This document shows, piece after piece, positions 26,398 through 35,084 of a stretch of 64,000 bases of DNA. The notes under the pieces are model-generated. The model ran no database searches and was not told where the DNA came from. It saw nothing but the letters and a program-made list of their open reading frames with translations. Made by a program: the position numbers and the translations under genes. Numbering within the stretch: position 1 is the stretch's first letter; every line of letters begins with the position of its first letter. This stretch comes from Chloroflexota bacterium (lineage in GTDB: Bacteria > Chloroflexota > UBA6077 > JACCZL01), in the NCBI GenBank assembly GCA_020845495.1, contig JADLFM010000243.1, positions 117,266 to 181,265 of the forward strand, in the 5' to 3' direction.

Positions 26398-27870
26398 GTG
26401 ACAGGTCGTTTCCTGGCAGGTGCCGCCCGCACGTCGATCGCGCCGCCGCTCGGCATCCGGACGATGGGCTTCAGTTCACGGGTCGACGTGGTCCGGTCGA
26501 TTCAGGAAGACCTGACGGCGACAACCCTCGTGCTCGCCAACGATGAGACGACGCTGGCCATCGTCGCGCTCGACATCTGCCTGCTGCCGATCTCACGGGC
26601 CGACGTCCTACGGCGCCGAATCGGCGAGGCTATCGGTGCGCCGGCACAGCACGTCCTGATCAACTTCAGCCACACCCACAGCGCGCCAGCCTTCCCTGGC
26701 TGGCAGCCGGAGCCACCGGACCAGCAGCAGCTACAGGAGGACTACTGGGCGCTGCTGACCGAGCGGACTGTTGAGTCGGCGGCGCGTGCTCGGGCGGTAC
26801 TCCAGCCGGCGCGGGTAGCGGCGGGTTGGGGCGAGAGCCGGATCGGCGTGAACCGCCGCGAGATGGGGCCAGATGGGCTGGTCTTCCTGGGCGAGGTGCC
26901 GGATGGTGAGACCGATCCGGCTGTCGGGGTGATCAGGGTGGATGACCTCGACGGCCGGCCCATCGCGATCCTGTGCAGCCTTGGCTGTCACACGGTGGTG
27001 GTCGGGCCCCGCGACCTGGCGGCCTCGCCGGACTATCCGGGTCCGGCCCGGCGGCTGGTCGAGTCGGCGCTGGGCGGCCTCACGCTGTTCCTCCAGGCCT
27101 GCGGCGGCGACGTCATGCCGACCGGCGGGATGGGCTACGAGATGGATTGCTCGGACGCCAACGAGCGGGTCGGGATGATGCTCGGGGGCGAGGTCGTGAA
27201 GGTGGCATCCGGCCTGCGGACCCACCTGCGGCGGGGCGAACGTACCTCACTCGGCTCGGTCTCTGGCATCTCGCTCTGGCCATGGATACCCGTCGAGGAC
27301 GATGGGCGGCAGGCCACCCTCGCGGTCCGCTCAGAGCGTCTCTGGCTCGACTTCGTGGACCTGCCGACTCTGGAGGACGCCCAGGGCATCCTCGACGAGA
27401 AACGCCGCCTGCTCGACGCCGCACAGGCGGCCGGCGACGAGCGCCAGATCGCGCCGGCCGCCCGCTTCGTCTCCTGGGCTGAGGCGCTGGTCGACGCGGT
27501 TGAGACAGATCGCCGGACGATCGACTTCGTGGTGCAGGCGCTGCTGATCGATGATCTGGCGCTCGTCGGACTGAGCGCCGAGGCGTTCTCGGGGACCGGC
27601 AAGGAGATCAAGGCGCGCTCGCCGGTCCCCTTCACGACTGTGCTCGGCTACTCAAACGGCTGCGTCATGTACCTTCCGCGCGCCCAGGACTACCCGCCCG
27701 GCGGCTGGGACGTCCACGTGCGGTACAAGATCCCGGACATGCTGTTCCAGAACTACCTCGTGCCGGTCGCGTTCCATCCGGACTCAGAGCGGCGGGTAGT
27801 TGCGACGGCCCTGAAGCTGTTGCACGAGCTACCGCAGGCGTACCCCAGGGCCGGAGGCGTGAACGCCTGA
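26398..27870 (+). CDS. Neutral/alkaline ceramidase N-domain-like hydrolase
   Basis: The 490-residue protein begins LAGAARTSIAPPLGIRTMGF and contains FSHTHSAP (His ligands near residue 87), GCHTVVVG and LQACGGDVMP. This is the pattern of the neutral ceramidase N-terminal domain, in bacteria often found in proteins of unknown substrate. There is no signal peptide, and the C-terminal ceramidase beta-sandwich is absent or not recognisable, so hydrolysis of ceramide itself is doubtful; another amide or ester is likelier. It starts with GTG one base after the dehydrogenase stop, with GAAAGGA upstream, and is followed by an aminotransferase gene 65 bases on. Confidence 0.8.
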   Translation: MTGRFLAGAARTSIAPPLGIRTMGFSSRVDVVRSIQEDLTATTLVLANDETTLAIVALDICLLPISRADVLRRRIGEAIGAPAQHVLINFSHTHSAPAFPGWQPEPPDQQQLQEDYWALLTERTVESAARARAVLQPARVAAGWGESRIGVNRREMGPDGLVFLGEVPDGETDPAVGVIRVDDLDGRPIAILCSLGCHTVVVGPRDLAASPDYPGPARRLVESALGGLTLFLQACGGDVMPTGGMGYEMDCSDANERVGMMLGGEVVKVASGLRTHLRRGERTSLGSVSGISLWPWIPVEDDGRQATLAVRSERLWLDFVDLPTLEDAQGILDEKRRLLDAAQAAGDERQIAPAARFVSWAEALVDAVETDRRTIDFVVQALLIDDLALVGLSAEAFSGTGKEIKARSPVPFTTVLGYSNGCVMYLPRAQDYPPGGWDVHVRYKIPDMLFQNYLVPVAFHPDSERRVVATALKLLHELPQAYPRAGGVNA

Positions 27871-27935
27871 CGTCAGTGGATGCATGATGCCAGGGGATTC
27901 GAGGCGCGGCGGGGGCTGCGTGCCGGAGGTGTGGG

Positions 27936-29300
27936 ATGTCGTGGAGTCAGACCTACAAGGACCAGCGGCCCAGGGCGGTCGAACTGTATGCGGAGGCGCA
28001 GCAGGTGATCGCCGGCGGCGTCGGCCACGACGTACGCCACAACCCGCTCGCCCCGATCTACATTCAGTACGGGCGCGGCTCGCGGAAGTGGGACGTCGAC
28101 GGCAACGAGTACATCGACTACGGCATGGGCAACGGTGCGCTGTTGCTCGGGCACGCCCACCCCGGCGTCCTCCAGGCCGTCCAGAGTGTCGTGGAGAGCG
28201 GGCTTCACTTCGGCAACGACCATCCTCAGATGCTGGTCTGGGCGAAGCTCATCCGCGACCTGATCCCCTGCGCCGAGCGGGTCCGCTTCGACAATTCCGG
28301 CACCGAAGGGACGATGCTGGCGCTGCGGCTGGCGCGGGCCTACACCGGTCGCACCAAAGTCTTGCGCTTCGAGGGTCACTTCAGCGGTTGGCACGACTAC
28401 GTCGGGCGGGGCGCCTATCCGCCGTTCGACCGGTCGGTGTCGCTCGGTATTCCGCAGTCGACGCTCGAGACGATCGTGGTCATACCGGCCGACCTGGATC
28501 GGGTCGAGCAGGTGCTCCGCCAGGATCCCGACATCGCCGCCGTCATGTTGGAGCCGTCCGGCGCGTCCTGGGGGACCGTCCCGCTCACCGCGGACTTCAA
28601 TCGGGGCCTGCGCGCTCTGACCAGCCGCTACGAGGTGCCGTTGATCTACGACGAGGTCATCACCGGCTTCCGCTACAGCCCCGGTGGCTACCAGGGGCTC
28701 ATCGGCGTGACGCCGGACCTGGCAGTCTTAGGCAAGATCGTGACGGGCGGCCTGCCGGGCGGCGCGGTGGTCGGTCGGGCTGACATCATGCGGCTGTTCG
28801 ACTTCACTGGCGACGCCCAGCACGACCGCTTCGGGCGCGTCTCCCACCTGGGGACGTTCAACGCCAACCCGCTCAGCACGGCCTCTGGCATCGCCAGCCT
28901 GCGGCTCGTAGCTGACGGCTCGGCGCAGGCCCACGCCGACCGCATGGCCGATCTCCTACGGCGGGGGATGGAAGAGATTCTCGAGGAGGAGCACGCGGCC
29001 GGCTACGCCTACGGCGACTCGTCGGTGTTCCACGTCTACCTGGAGGCGTACCCCGGCCGCGGCGCCGCGAGCCGTGCTGACCTCCATACCACCGACGCCC
29101 GGACCCTCAAGAGCATCCCCGGCTCGGTCGTGACCGCCTTCCAGCGGAACCTGAACATCCGGGGCGTGGACCTGATGTCCTACGCCGGCGGGGTGACGTC
29201 GGCGGCCCACACCGAACAGGACGTTCAGGAGACCCTCGACGCCTTCCGCGAGACGATCCGGGTCATGCTGGCCGAGCAAATCCTGGCGCGAGTGGGGTAA
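27936..29300 (+). CDS. Class III PLP aminotransferase, glutamate-1-semialdehyde aminomutase-like
   Basis: The 454-residue enzyme has the class III aminotransferase core: YIDYGMGNGALLLGHAHP, DNSGTEGTMLALRLARAYTGR, LIYDEVITGFRY (PLP Asp) and VLGKIVTGGLPGG with Lys267 as Schiff-base lysine. It resembles HemL, but a dedicated hemL is present at 41966, so this copy probably acts in catabolism as an aminotransferase or aminomutase on a different substrate. GGAGGTG before the ATG is a strong ribosome site. Together with the preceding dehydrogenase and hydrolase genes it looks like a small degradation pathway. Confidence 0.88.
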   Translation: MSWSQTYKDQRPRAVELYAEAQQVIAGGVGHDVRHNPLAPIYIQYGRGSRKWDVDGNEYIDYGMGNGALLLGHAHPGVLQAVQSVVESGLHFGNDHPQMLVWAKLIRDLIPCAERVRFDNSGTEGTMLALRLARAYTGRTKVLRFEGHFSGWHDYVGRGAYPPFDRSVSLGIPQSTLETIVVIPADLDRVEQVLRQDPDIAAVMLEPSGASWGTVPLTADFNRGLRALTSRYEVPLIYDEVITGFRYSPGGYQGLIGVTPDLAVLGKIVTGGLPGGAVVGRADIMRLFDFTGDAQHDRFGRVSHLGTFNANPLSTASGIASLRLVADGSAQAHADRMADLLRRGMEEILEEEHAAGYAYGDSSVFHVYLEAYPGRGAASRADLHTTDARTLKSIPGSVVTAFQRNLNIRGVDLMSYAGGVTSAAHTEQDVQETLDAFRETIRVMLAEQILARVG

Positions 29301-29576
29301 ACCGACCGACGGCAACAAGGCAACCCTGGGATGCAGCATGACAGTGGATATCGCACGCCGGCACGACCGAGCCACGCCCGATCCGCACCAGTGTGAAGGC
29401 GCGGTTGGCATCGTCGACGGAGGTGGCAGGGTCGTGCCGAGCCACACGTTGTCAGCGGAGGCGGCATCAGGCGCGGCGCCAGCGCAACGTGAGGTGACGG
29501 CGGCCAGGGCGCGAGTCTGGAAGCTTACGGAGGCGGCATCGGGTGTGGCACCGGTGAAACCCTCGCTGGGGCGCCT

Positions 29577-30344
29577 GTGAGTGGCGATGATGTCGGGCTC
29601 GTGGGGCGAAGCGCGCTCGTCACCGGCGGCAGCAGCGACATCGGGGCGGCGATCGTACGGGCGCTCGCACGGCGCGGAGCGAACGTCGCGCTGCACTACC
29701 ACCGTAACGAGGCGCGCGCCACTGCCATCGTCAGTGAGGTCCGTGCGCTCGGTCGGCGAGCGCTCACCATCCAGGCCGACCTGAGTGACGCCGCCGAGCC
29801 CCGCCGAGTCGCGGCCGAGGCAAGCGCCTGGGCGCCAATCGACATCTTGATCAACAACGCTGGCACTCCCGTGCGTCGGGTTCACTGGAGTGAGCTTGAC
29901 GGACCATTCCTGGACACCGTCTTCGGGCTGAATTTCCGTGCCCCGCTCTATCTGGCTCAGGCGCTCGCGCCGGGCATGCTCGAGCGGGGCCGGGGCGTGG
30001 TGGTGAACGTGCTGTCGACGGCAGCGGTGCTGGGCGGGACGGACACGGTGTACGCCTACGCTTCAGCCAAGGGCGCACTGCTCACTTTGACACGCGGGCT
30101 GGCACGGTCGCTGGCACCCGGGGGAGTGCGGGTGCTGGCGGTGGCGCCGGGCACGATCGACACCGAGTTCCAGCGCTCCGGAACACCGCCGGAGATGCTC
30201 GACGCGCTCGTCCGGAGCAACCTGCTCGGACGCATGGGCCGGCCGGAGGAGATCGGCGAGGTGGTGGCGTTCCTGGCCACCGATGCCGCCAGCTTCGTCG
30301 TGGGCGAGACGATCCACGTCAACGGGGGCTTCTACATGAGCTAA
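29577..30344 (+). CDS. SDR-family oxidoreductase (FabG-like)
   Basis: This 255-residue classical short-chain dehydrogenase has TGGSSDIG at residues 16-23, NNAG near 97, a Ser in NVLSTAA and YASAK as the Tyr-Lys pair; it ends HVNGGFYMS. It oxidises or reduces a hydroxyl/ketone with NAD(P). The GTG start at 29577 is the first good start in frame. The preceding 276-base gap carries two imperfect 24-bp copies (29457-29480, 29529-29552). It may belong to the catabolic set upstream, but the gap makes co-transcription uncertain. Confidence 0.88.
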   Translation: MSGDDVGLVGRSALVTGGSSDIGAAIVRALARRGANVALHYHRNEARATAIVSEVRALGRRALTIQADLSDAAEPRRVAAEASAWAPIDILINNAGTPVRRVHWSELDGPFLDTVFGLNFRAPLYLAQALAPGMLERGRGVVVNVLSTAAVLGGTDTVYAYASAKGALLTLTRGLARSLAPGGVRVLAVAPGTIDTEFQRSGTPPEMLDALVRSNLLGRMGRPEEIGEVVAFLATDAASFVVGETIHVNGGFYMS

Positions 30345-30386
30345 CCTCGCCTCCATAACGACGGGGCGAGTAGCTCCAGACGCTCG

Positions 30387-30611
30387 TCAGCTACCGTCAG
30401 ACTCGTTGAAAGTCTGGATAGTTTCGAGCGGGTCGATACCGGGATGTGCGTAGCGACGCAGGTTGCCTGTCTCCTGGAGGACGAGGACGGTGATCTCGGC
30501 GCAGTCGCCCCAGGAAGCGCGCTTCCGGCCCCGCCGGGCGTAGACGTCGGCGATGAGCCGCTCGCCCGCATCGTTCAACACCCGGGGCCGATCGATCGCT
30601 GACCGTCTCAT
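30387..30611 (-). CDS. Hypothetical small protein
   Basis: This minus-strand frame encodes 74 residues starting MRRSAIDRPRVLNDAGERLI; GGAG lies about 11 bases upstream. Third codon positions are mostly G/C as in neighbouring real genes, and the composition is that of a soluble protein (ADVYARRGRKRASWGDCAEI, then TVLVLQETGNLRRY). I recognise no domain. A longer frame starting at 30656 is possible. It lies downstream of the HerA operon and convergent to the SDR gene. Chance origin cannot be excluded. Confidence 0.4.
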   Translation of the reverse strand: MRRSAIDRPRVLNDAGERLIADVYARRGRKRASWGDCAEITVLVLQETGNLRRYAHPGIDPLETIQTFNESDGS

Positions 30612-30790
30612 ACTTTCTTTGTCTCCAATCACCGTAGCGGCGCTCCACACGGTCACTCATCCACGCTCGGCGACGTGGCCGGCATCCTCCGGCGGCTCAT
30701 GCTCTCGTTCCGCGTTGGCCGACCACAGTTCGACACCCGGACGAGACGTGTGATCGACGCCGGCGCGTGGCACGGCGTGAAGGACGCCAT

Positions 30791-30902
30791 GCTGCGCGGC
30801 GTCTCGAGGTCAGGTACGTGTGGTCGCTAGTGGACCTGGGCGCTCGATAACGCGCCTGATGGCGGCTGCGCGGCGCCTCGAGGTCAGGTACGTGTGGTCG
30901 CT
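30791..30902. repeat. Pair of 38-bp direct repeats, 74 bp apart
   Basis: 30791-30828 and 30865-30902 are identical except for one base (T/C at position 11), separated by 36 unique bases. They lie just downstream of the HerA stop. Upstream, 30660-30790 has a short plus-strand open stretch (ILRRLMLSFRVGRPQFDTRT) that may be a gene relic. The geometry is CRISPR-like, but there are only two copies and no cas genes. Confidence 0.7.
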
Positions 30903-30933
30903 GTGCCCAGATACCAGTTCAACGGTGTCCGGA

Positions 30934-33105
30934 TTAGTCCACCAGCCGGAGTTGGGGGGGCGCCGGGTCCATCGCCACCAGCAGCGGGCGTGCGAGGTGC
31001 GTGAACGCCACGATCGCCTGGCCAGGCGCCAGCCCCGGTAACCGCTTCCAGAGCGAGTCGTCGATCCCGCTCACCGTTCGGCGCAGGACGTCGATGACCT
31101 GGGGATCGGCGATCTTGTGAAGGATGTAGCCGTTTACCAGTCCGAACAACTCGCGCGGCAGGTGCTGAGGCAACTGGGTCACGAATACCAACCCCAGCCA
31201 GCGCTTTCGGCCGCGACGGGCGATCCGCGCGACCTGCCCAAACAGCACCGGCATCGACGAGATGCGCTCGGCGCTCAAGAATTCGTGCGCCTCTTCGATC
31301 ACGATCAGTACGCGAGTCGGTGCCGCAACGTCCTCATGCTGCCGCCGAGCCGCCTCGAAGTCCGCGTACGCCGTGTCCTGGGCCTCCTGAACCCCGCGTA
31401 GCAGATCGGCGATCACCAGATTGGTGACGATCGGCGAGCCGGTGTCGGATAGATCGAACACGCTGACGGCGCCCGGCTGGAGCAGCTTCTTGAAGCTCAA
31501 GGGCCGGATCGGATGGCCGCCGTCATCGTCGTTCCGGTCGAATACTTTCAGGCGGCTCAAGGTCGCGAGCTTGCCAAGCATTGCCCGCCACGACGCCGGG
31601 CTGGAGTCCGACTTGACGACCGCGGCGACTCGTGAGAACAACCTTCCCTTCGCGTCACCAGACTGGAGCGCGGGATGCCCCGGGCGGAAGCTCTCCTTCT
31701 CGCCCTTCTCGACGAGCAGCCGGCCACCGGCGATCACGTCCATCAGGAAGCGCAGCTCCATCCCCGGGTAACCGGTCTCGAGCTCGTCCCACTCGAGCGC
31801 CCGCCGCTCGTCCTCCGTGTCACCAGGCAGAGGAAAGACGCGAAGCTCCCGGAGGAGCGCAGTGGCGACGTCGTACGCTTGCAAGAAGCGATGGCGCTGC
31901 GGCTCGGTCAGATCGAGGAGTTCGACGACCGCATGCGGCGAGAGCCGCTCGAAGCGCAGCGAGAACTCCGCTCGCGCTGGATGCTCCGGATTCGCCGTCT
32001 CCCGCCCGACCAGATGACACAGCCACATCTGGCGCAAACCCGCCGGCGCGATGCCACGCCGCTCCAGTGCCGCGAGCATGCGGCGGTCGTCGGTCGGCTG
32101 GTGGAGGAAGCTGTATTCGCCTTCGACATCGAGCAAGACTACCGCGCAGCCGGCCTCCTGGGCCTGCTGGATCAGCCGCGCCACGGTCGTGGACTTGCCG
32201 CCGCCCGTCGTCCCGAGGATCGCGGTATGACGCGGTAGCACGTCCTTGCGATCCGAGGGCACCGCGACCGCGATCCCTTCGCACCCCACTACCTGCCCGA
32301 GCCGGATGTCGCCGTCCGCTCGCAGCACGAGCGCAGCCTCATCATCGTCCAGCACGAAGACCGGGCTGTTCGGCAACGGCCGGTAGCGTGGTGGGACAAG
32401 CGTGCCCGGGGCGGCTCGTGCGCTGTCAGCCGCCTCACCGTTCGGCTCACTGGCGTAAGGCTCACTGGCGTAAGGCTCACCGGCGTTGGATTGACTGACG
32501 TAGGACTCACCGGCGTGAGGCGACTGAACCCGAGGCGCCTGAACCCGAGGCCCGGGGTCACCCTGCTCCTCGCCCAGGATCTCGACCTGCACCCGCCCGT
32601 GGTACGGCGGGACGAAGATGCCGCCACGGGTGACCGTGGTCACCAGGATGGTGGAGTCCGCGCGCAGGCCATCCGGCTCCGCGAATGGCCCGGCCGTCAC
32701 GACCCCGAGGTAGCACCGGCCATCCTTGCTCTTGATCCGCACCAGCGACTGAGACGGAATGCTCGCAATGTGCTGGTCGGCGAGCAGTACGGTCACCGAG
32801 TTGTCCTGACTCGCCGGCGAGTCGAACATCGTGTAGCCGAGCGCGCCCACGCTGTCGGGGTCGGCTGCGAGCGGCCCTCCGACCGCCTCGATGTCGGCGT
32901 CAAGCTGGCGCAGCGCATCCTCGGGCACCACCTGGGCCGATCCGAGTGCCGTGCTAGGGTCGCGTGACAGACGATAACGGTCATCCGGCTTGCGGTGAAT
33001 CGGCTGGCGATCCGGCCGAGGAAATGCCTGGACGTCATCGTCGTGCACGCTCGTTTCTCCTCCATCGTCCCTGGCCCCTACCGGCCCCCGGTTGTCAACG
33101 CTCAC
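30934..33105 (-). CDS. herA: HerA-family ATP-dependent DNA translocase
   Basis: The 723-residue hexameric AAA+/FtsK-like ATPase has an N-terminal beta-barrel HAS domain (residues ~75-175), a variable linker with repeated five-residue units (AGEPY, ASEPY) at ~195-220, Walker A GTTGGGKST (about 297-305), VVLLDVEGEY, Walker B RVLIVIEEAHEF (about 596-607), the arginine-finger region ARRGRKRWLG and TQLPQHLP. HerA pumps duplex DNA and works with the nuclease NurA to resect ends. The GTG start overlaps the end of the NurA-like gene by 11 bases, so the two are translationally linked, the usual HerA-NurA pairing. It is the last gene of a five-gene operon. Confidence 0.92.
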   Translation of the reverse strand: MSVDNRGPVGARDDGGETSVHDDDVQAFPRPDRQPIHRKPDDRYRLSRDPSTALGSAQVVPEDALRQLDADIEAVGGPLAADPDSVGALGYTMFDSPASQDNSVTVLLADQHIASIPSQSLVRIKSKDGRCYLGVVTAGPFAEPDGLRADSTILVTTVTRGGIFVPPYHGRVQVEILGEEQGDPGPRVQAPRVQSPHAGESYVSQSNAGEPYASEPYASEPNGEAADSARAAPGTLVPPRYRPLPNSPVFVLDDDEAALVLRADGDIRLGQVVGCEGIAVAVPSDRKDVLPRHTAILGTTGGGKSTTVARLIQQAQEAGCAVVLLDVEGEYSFLHQPTDDRRMLAALERRGIAPAGLRQMWLCHLVGRETANPEHPARAEFSLRFERLSPHAVVELLDLTEPQRHRFLQAYDVATALLRELRVFPLPGDTEDERRALEWDELETGYPGMELRFLMDVIAGGRLLVEKGEKESFRPGHPALQSGDAKGRLFSRVAAVVKSDSSPASWRAMLGKLATLSRLKVFDRNDDDGGHPIRPLSFKKLLQPGAVSVFDLSDTGSPIVTNLVIADLLRGVQEAQDTAYADFEAARRQHEDVAAPTRVLIVIEEAHEFLSAERISSMPVLFGQVARIARRGRKRWLGLVFVTQLPQHLPRELFGLVNGYILHKIADPQVIDVLRRTVSGIDDSLWKRLPGLAPGQAIVAFTHLARPLLVAMDPAPPQLRLVD

Positions 33106-34345
33106 GGGTAACGCGCTCGCCGAGGTACCGTAGCGGCACGCCGGCCTGGGTATAGGCCGCCTGGAGCGGGCCAGCCAGCGTATCCGGCCCGAGCGTCGCC
33201 CGACAGACGTGATGAGCCACGTCGATCAGCATCGGAAAGCCGCGATGGGGCTGAAGCAAGCTATCGGCCAGGACAATCAGCGCGGCCTCGTGGGCATGCT
33301 CGACATGGGCGTAGAACAGGCGGGCCGGCGCGACGGTGCTGGCCCGGTAGACGCCCACCGCCACCTGCCCGGCGATCTGGTCGCGGAAGCGCTCCATCCA
33401 CTTGCGCGGGCTGAGCGCGCGGCCATCGACCGTGGTGTCGCTCGACGTCCGCAAGTCGTAGTCGGCGCCCGCCAGAAACGGGGCGATCTGGTCGGACAGC
33501 GGCCGAACGATGGCGTACTCCAGCGGACGGAGTGCGTCGCCGATCGTCATCAGCAGCCGGTCGGACGGCTCACTGGGGACGAAGAGGAACTTCTTATGCC
33601 GGCAGATCAGCTCTTCGAGCACGCGGGTCGACTCAATCAACAGGTCGATGCTACCGGCGGCTCCGCTCAGAAGCTCGTGGGCAGCCGGGTTGCCATGACC
33701 CATCCGCCAGGGCGCGCGGGAGCGCTTCAGCAGGATCGCCCGCTCGGCATAGGTCATGATCGCCCGTTGCAGGAGCTGGCTCGGTTCGCCGCGATTCTCC
33801 GCGCCCCGGGCATCGCGCCGCTCCAGCAACGCCAGCGCCTCCTCGATCGGGTCGGGCAGGCACTCCCGGAGGTCGCGGCGAAACAGTCTCTGGGTCCAGG
33901 TTCCGAGGCTGCCGTTGTAGGCGACCAGGCTGACGCCGATCTGGATAACGGTCAGGGGCAAGGTCGCATGAGCGTGGCGGGTCGCGTCGCACGCCTCGAC
34001 GGCGCCCGTCATCAGCAGCCCTTCGTGCGCCCGCTTGATCTGCTCGACGGTCGCGCGGAAGAGGCCAGCCCCCGGCACCAACTGACGCCCCGCGATCTGC
34101 TCGAAGACGATGTGCCGGACCTGCTCGCGGATGCCAAGCTCCTGGCTCACGGCGCTCGCGACCTCGGCGGTGATCCGTTCGTACATCGCGCCCAGATCTA
34201 CACCGCTGTGCCAGCTTTCGACATCCAGCACCGAGCGCAACGACTCCCCGTACGTCGCCGCGAACTCGTCCTGCGGTAGGCGGCCGCCTTCGAGCAGGCC
34301 CGCGTCATCCGGCCTGCTTCCAGGTGGTCCAGCGGTGGCAGTCAT
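33095..34345 (-). CDS. nurA: NurA-domain nuclease (divergent)
   Basis: The 416-residue protein is identified by position (overlapping herA) and by NurA-like landmarks. GAVEACDATRHAHATLPLTV (about 110-130) should carry the first metal-binding Asp. The region LFYAHVEHAHEAALIVLADS, then GFPMLIDVAHHVC, resembles the C-terminal core, and the ending YLGERVTRER matches the SER/ATR-like ending of bacterial NurA proteins. NurA is a Mn-dependent 5'-3' exonuclease and ssDNA endonuclease activated by HerA. The ATG at 34345, seven bases after the peptidase stop, is preferred over an Arg-rich upstream extension. The sequence is divergent, so assignment relies partly on context. Confidence 0.75.
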   Translation of the reverse strand: MTATAGPPGSRPDDAGLLEGGRLPQDEFAATYGESLRSVLDVESWHSGVDLGAMYERITAEVASAVSQELGIREQVRHIVFEQIAGRQLVPGAGLFRATVEQIKRAHEGLLMTGAVEACDATRHAHATLPLTVIQIGVSLVAYNGSLGTWTQRLFRRDLRECLPDPIEEALALLERRDARGAENRGEPSQLLQRAIMTYAERAILLKRSRAPWRMGHGNPAAHELLSGAAGSIDLLIESTRVLEELICRHKKFLFVPSEPSDRLLMTIGDALRPLEYAIVRPLSDQIAPFLAGADYDLRTSSDTTVDGRALSPRKWMERFRDQIAGQVAVGVYRASTVAPARLFYAHVEHAHEAALIVLADSLLQPHRGFPMLIDVAHHVCRATLGPDTLAGPLQAAYTQAGVPLRYLGERVTRER

Positions 34346-34352
34346 CGTCGCC

Positions 34353-35084
34353 TCACGAGCCGCCAAACAACTGGCGGAACAGCGAGCCGGCTGGCGGCCT
34401 CGGAGCCAACCGGCTGGCGTAGCCGCGGGCCGGCGCCGCGGGGAGGCCAAACGTCGCGCGCAGCGTCGCCTCGATCAGCGTCCGGCGGGCTCCGTGCGGC
34501 AGGGCGGTCCGAACTTCGTCGACGGGCGCCAGCAACTCGAAGGCCAGATCGTCCGCACGGCGCTCGGCAGCCAGGAGGCCATGCCCTGGCGCGTGCCCGT
34601 CCGACGTTCGCTCCATGAGGTGCAGGCGCAGCCCGAGCGAGACGCCGCTCAGGAGCGCGCCGATGCGCTCGTCTGGCGAGGAGGTCCGGCGGCCGTCGAG
34701 CACTGGCAGGACGTCGTCCCCCAGCCGCGCACGTGCGCGAGCGTGCGGGACGGCGTACTCGACGAGGTAGTGCGCGGCCTCGTGTGCCAGGCTGAAGCGG
34801 CGCTCGTCCTCCTCATCCGTTGCGTCGATGAAGAGCAGCCCGTGCCCGTCGATGGCGAGCATGCAGGCCCGGAGCGGGCGGTTGGGGATGTCGAGTTGCC
34901 TGCCGGCCGCGTGCTCGGCTAGCCAGCCGTCTACCCGCGCGACGCTCAGCCTCGACAACTCGACCGTCGTGACTGGCAGCGCCCAGGCCAGCGCATCGCG
35001 GAGGTCGCGCGGAAACCTGGACGGCGCGCCGTCCGCGTGATGCCAGAATTGCTCGGCAACTTCGTGCACCCAGAGCGCCGTCAT
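34353..35084 (-). CDS. ImmA/IrrE-family metallopeptidase
   Basis: The 243-residue protein has the gluzincin signature H101-E-A-A-H105 in RRFSLAHEAAHYLVEY and, about 70 residues on, ERRADDLAFELLAPVDEV with Glu174 as probable third zinc ligand. This is the ImmA/IrrE (COG2856) pattern. Relatives cleave HTH repressors: ImmA cleaves ImmR in ICEBs1, and IrrE/PprI cleaves DdrO after DNA damage in Deinococcus. The gene overlaps the preceding putative HTH gene as ATGA and is seven bases from nurA. It is probably the sensor/protease of the operon, with the upstream protein as a candidate substrate (inference). Confidence 0.85.
   Translation of the reverse strand: MTALWVHEVAEQFWHHADGAPSRFPRDLRDALAWALPVTTVELSRLSVARVDGWLAEHAAGRQLDIPNRPLRACMLAIDGHGLLFIDATDEEDERRFSLAHEAAHYLVEYAVPHARARARLGDDVLPVLDGRRTSSPDERIGALLSGVSLGLRLHLMERTSDGHAPGHGLLAAERRADDLAFELLAPVDEVRTALPHGARRTLIEATLRATFGLPAAPARGYASRLAPRPPAGSLFRQLFGGS

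Noticed and set aside
27936..29300. Second hemL (tetrapyrrole synthesis) gene
   Set aside because: Resembles HemL but departs from several HemL hallmarks, and a canonical hemL sits after hemA at 41966; context is catabolic.
29338..29580. 80-residue ORF before the SDR gene
   Set aside because: It reads through imperfect 24-bp repeats, lacks a ribosome site and shows no domain; the stop/start overlap with the SDR gene is probably chance.
34347..34450. Longer NurA N-terminus from an upstream ATG
   Set aside because: The extra 35 residues are Arg/Pro-rich and overlap the peptidase gene; the ATG at 34345 fits the operon spacing.
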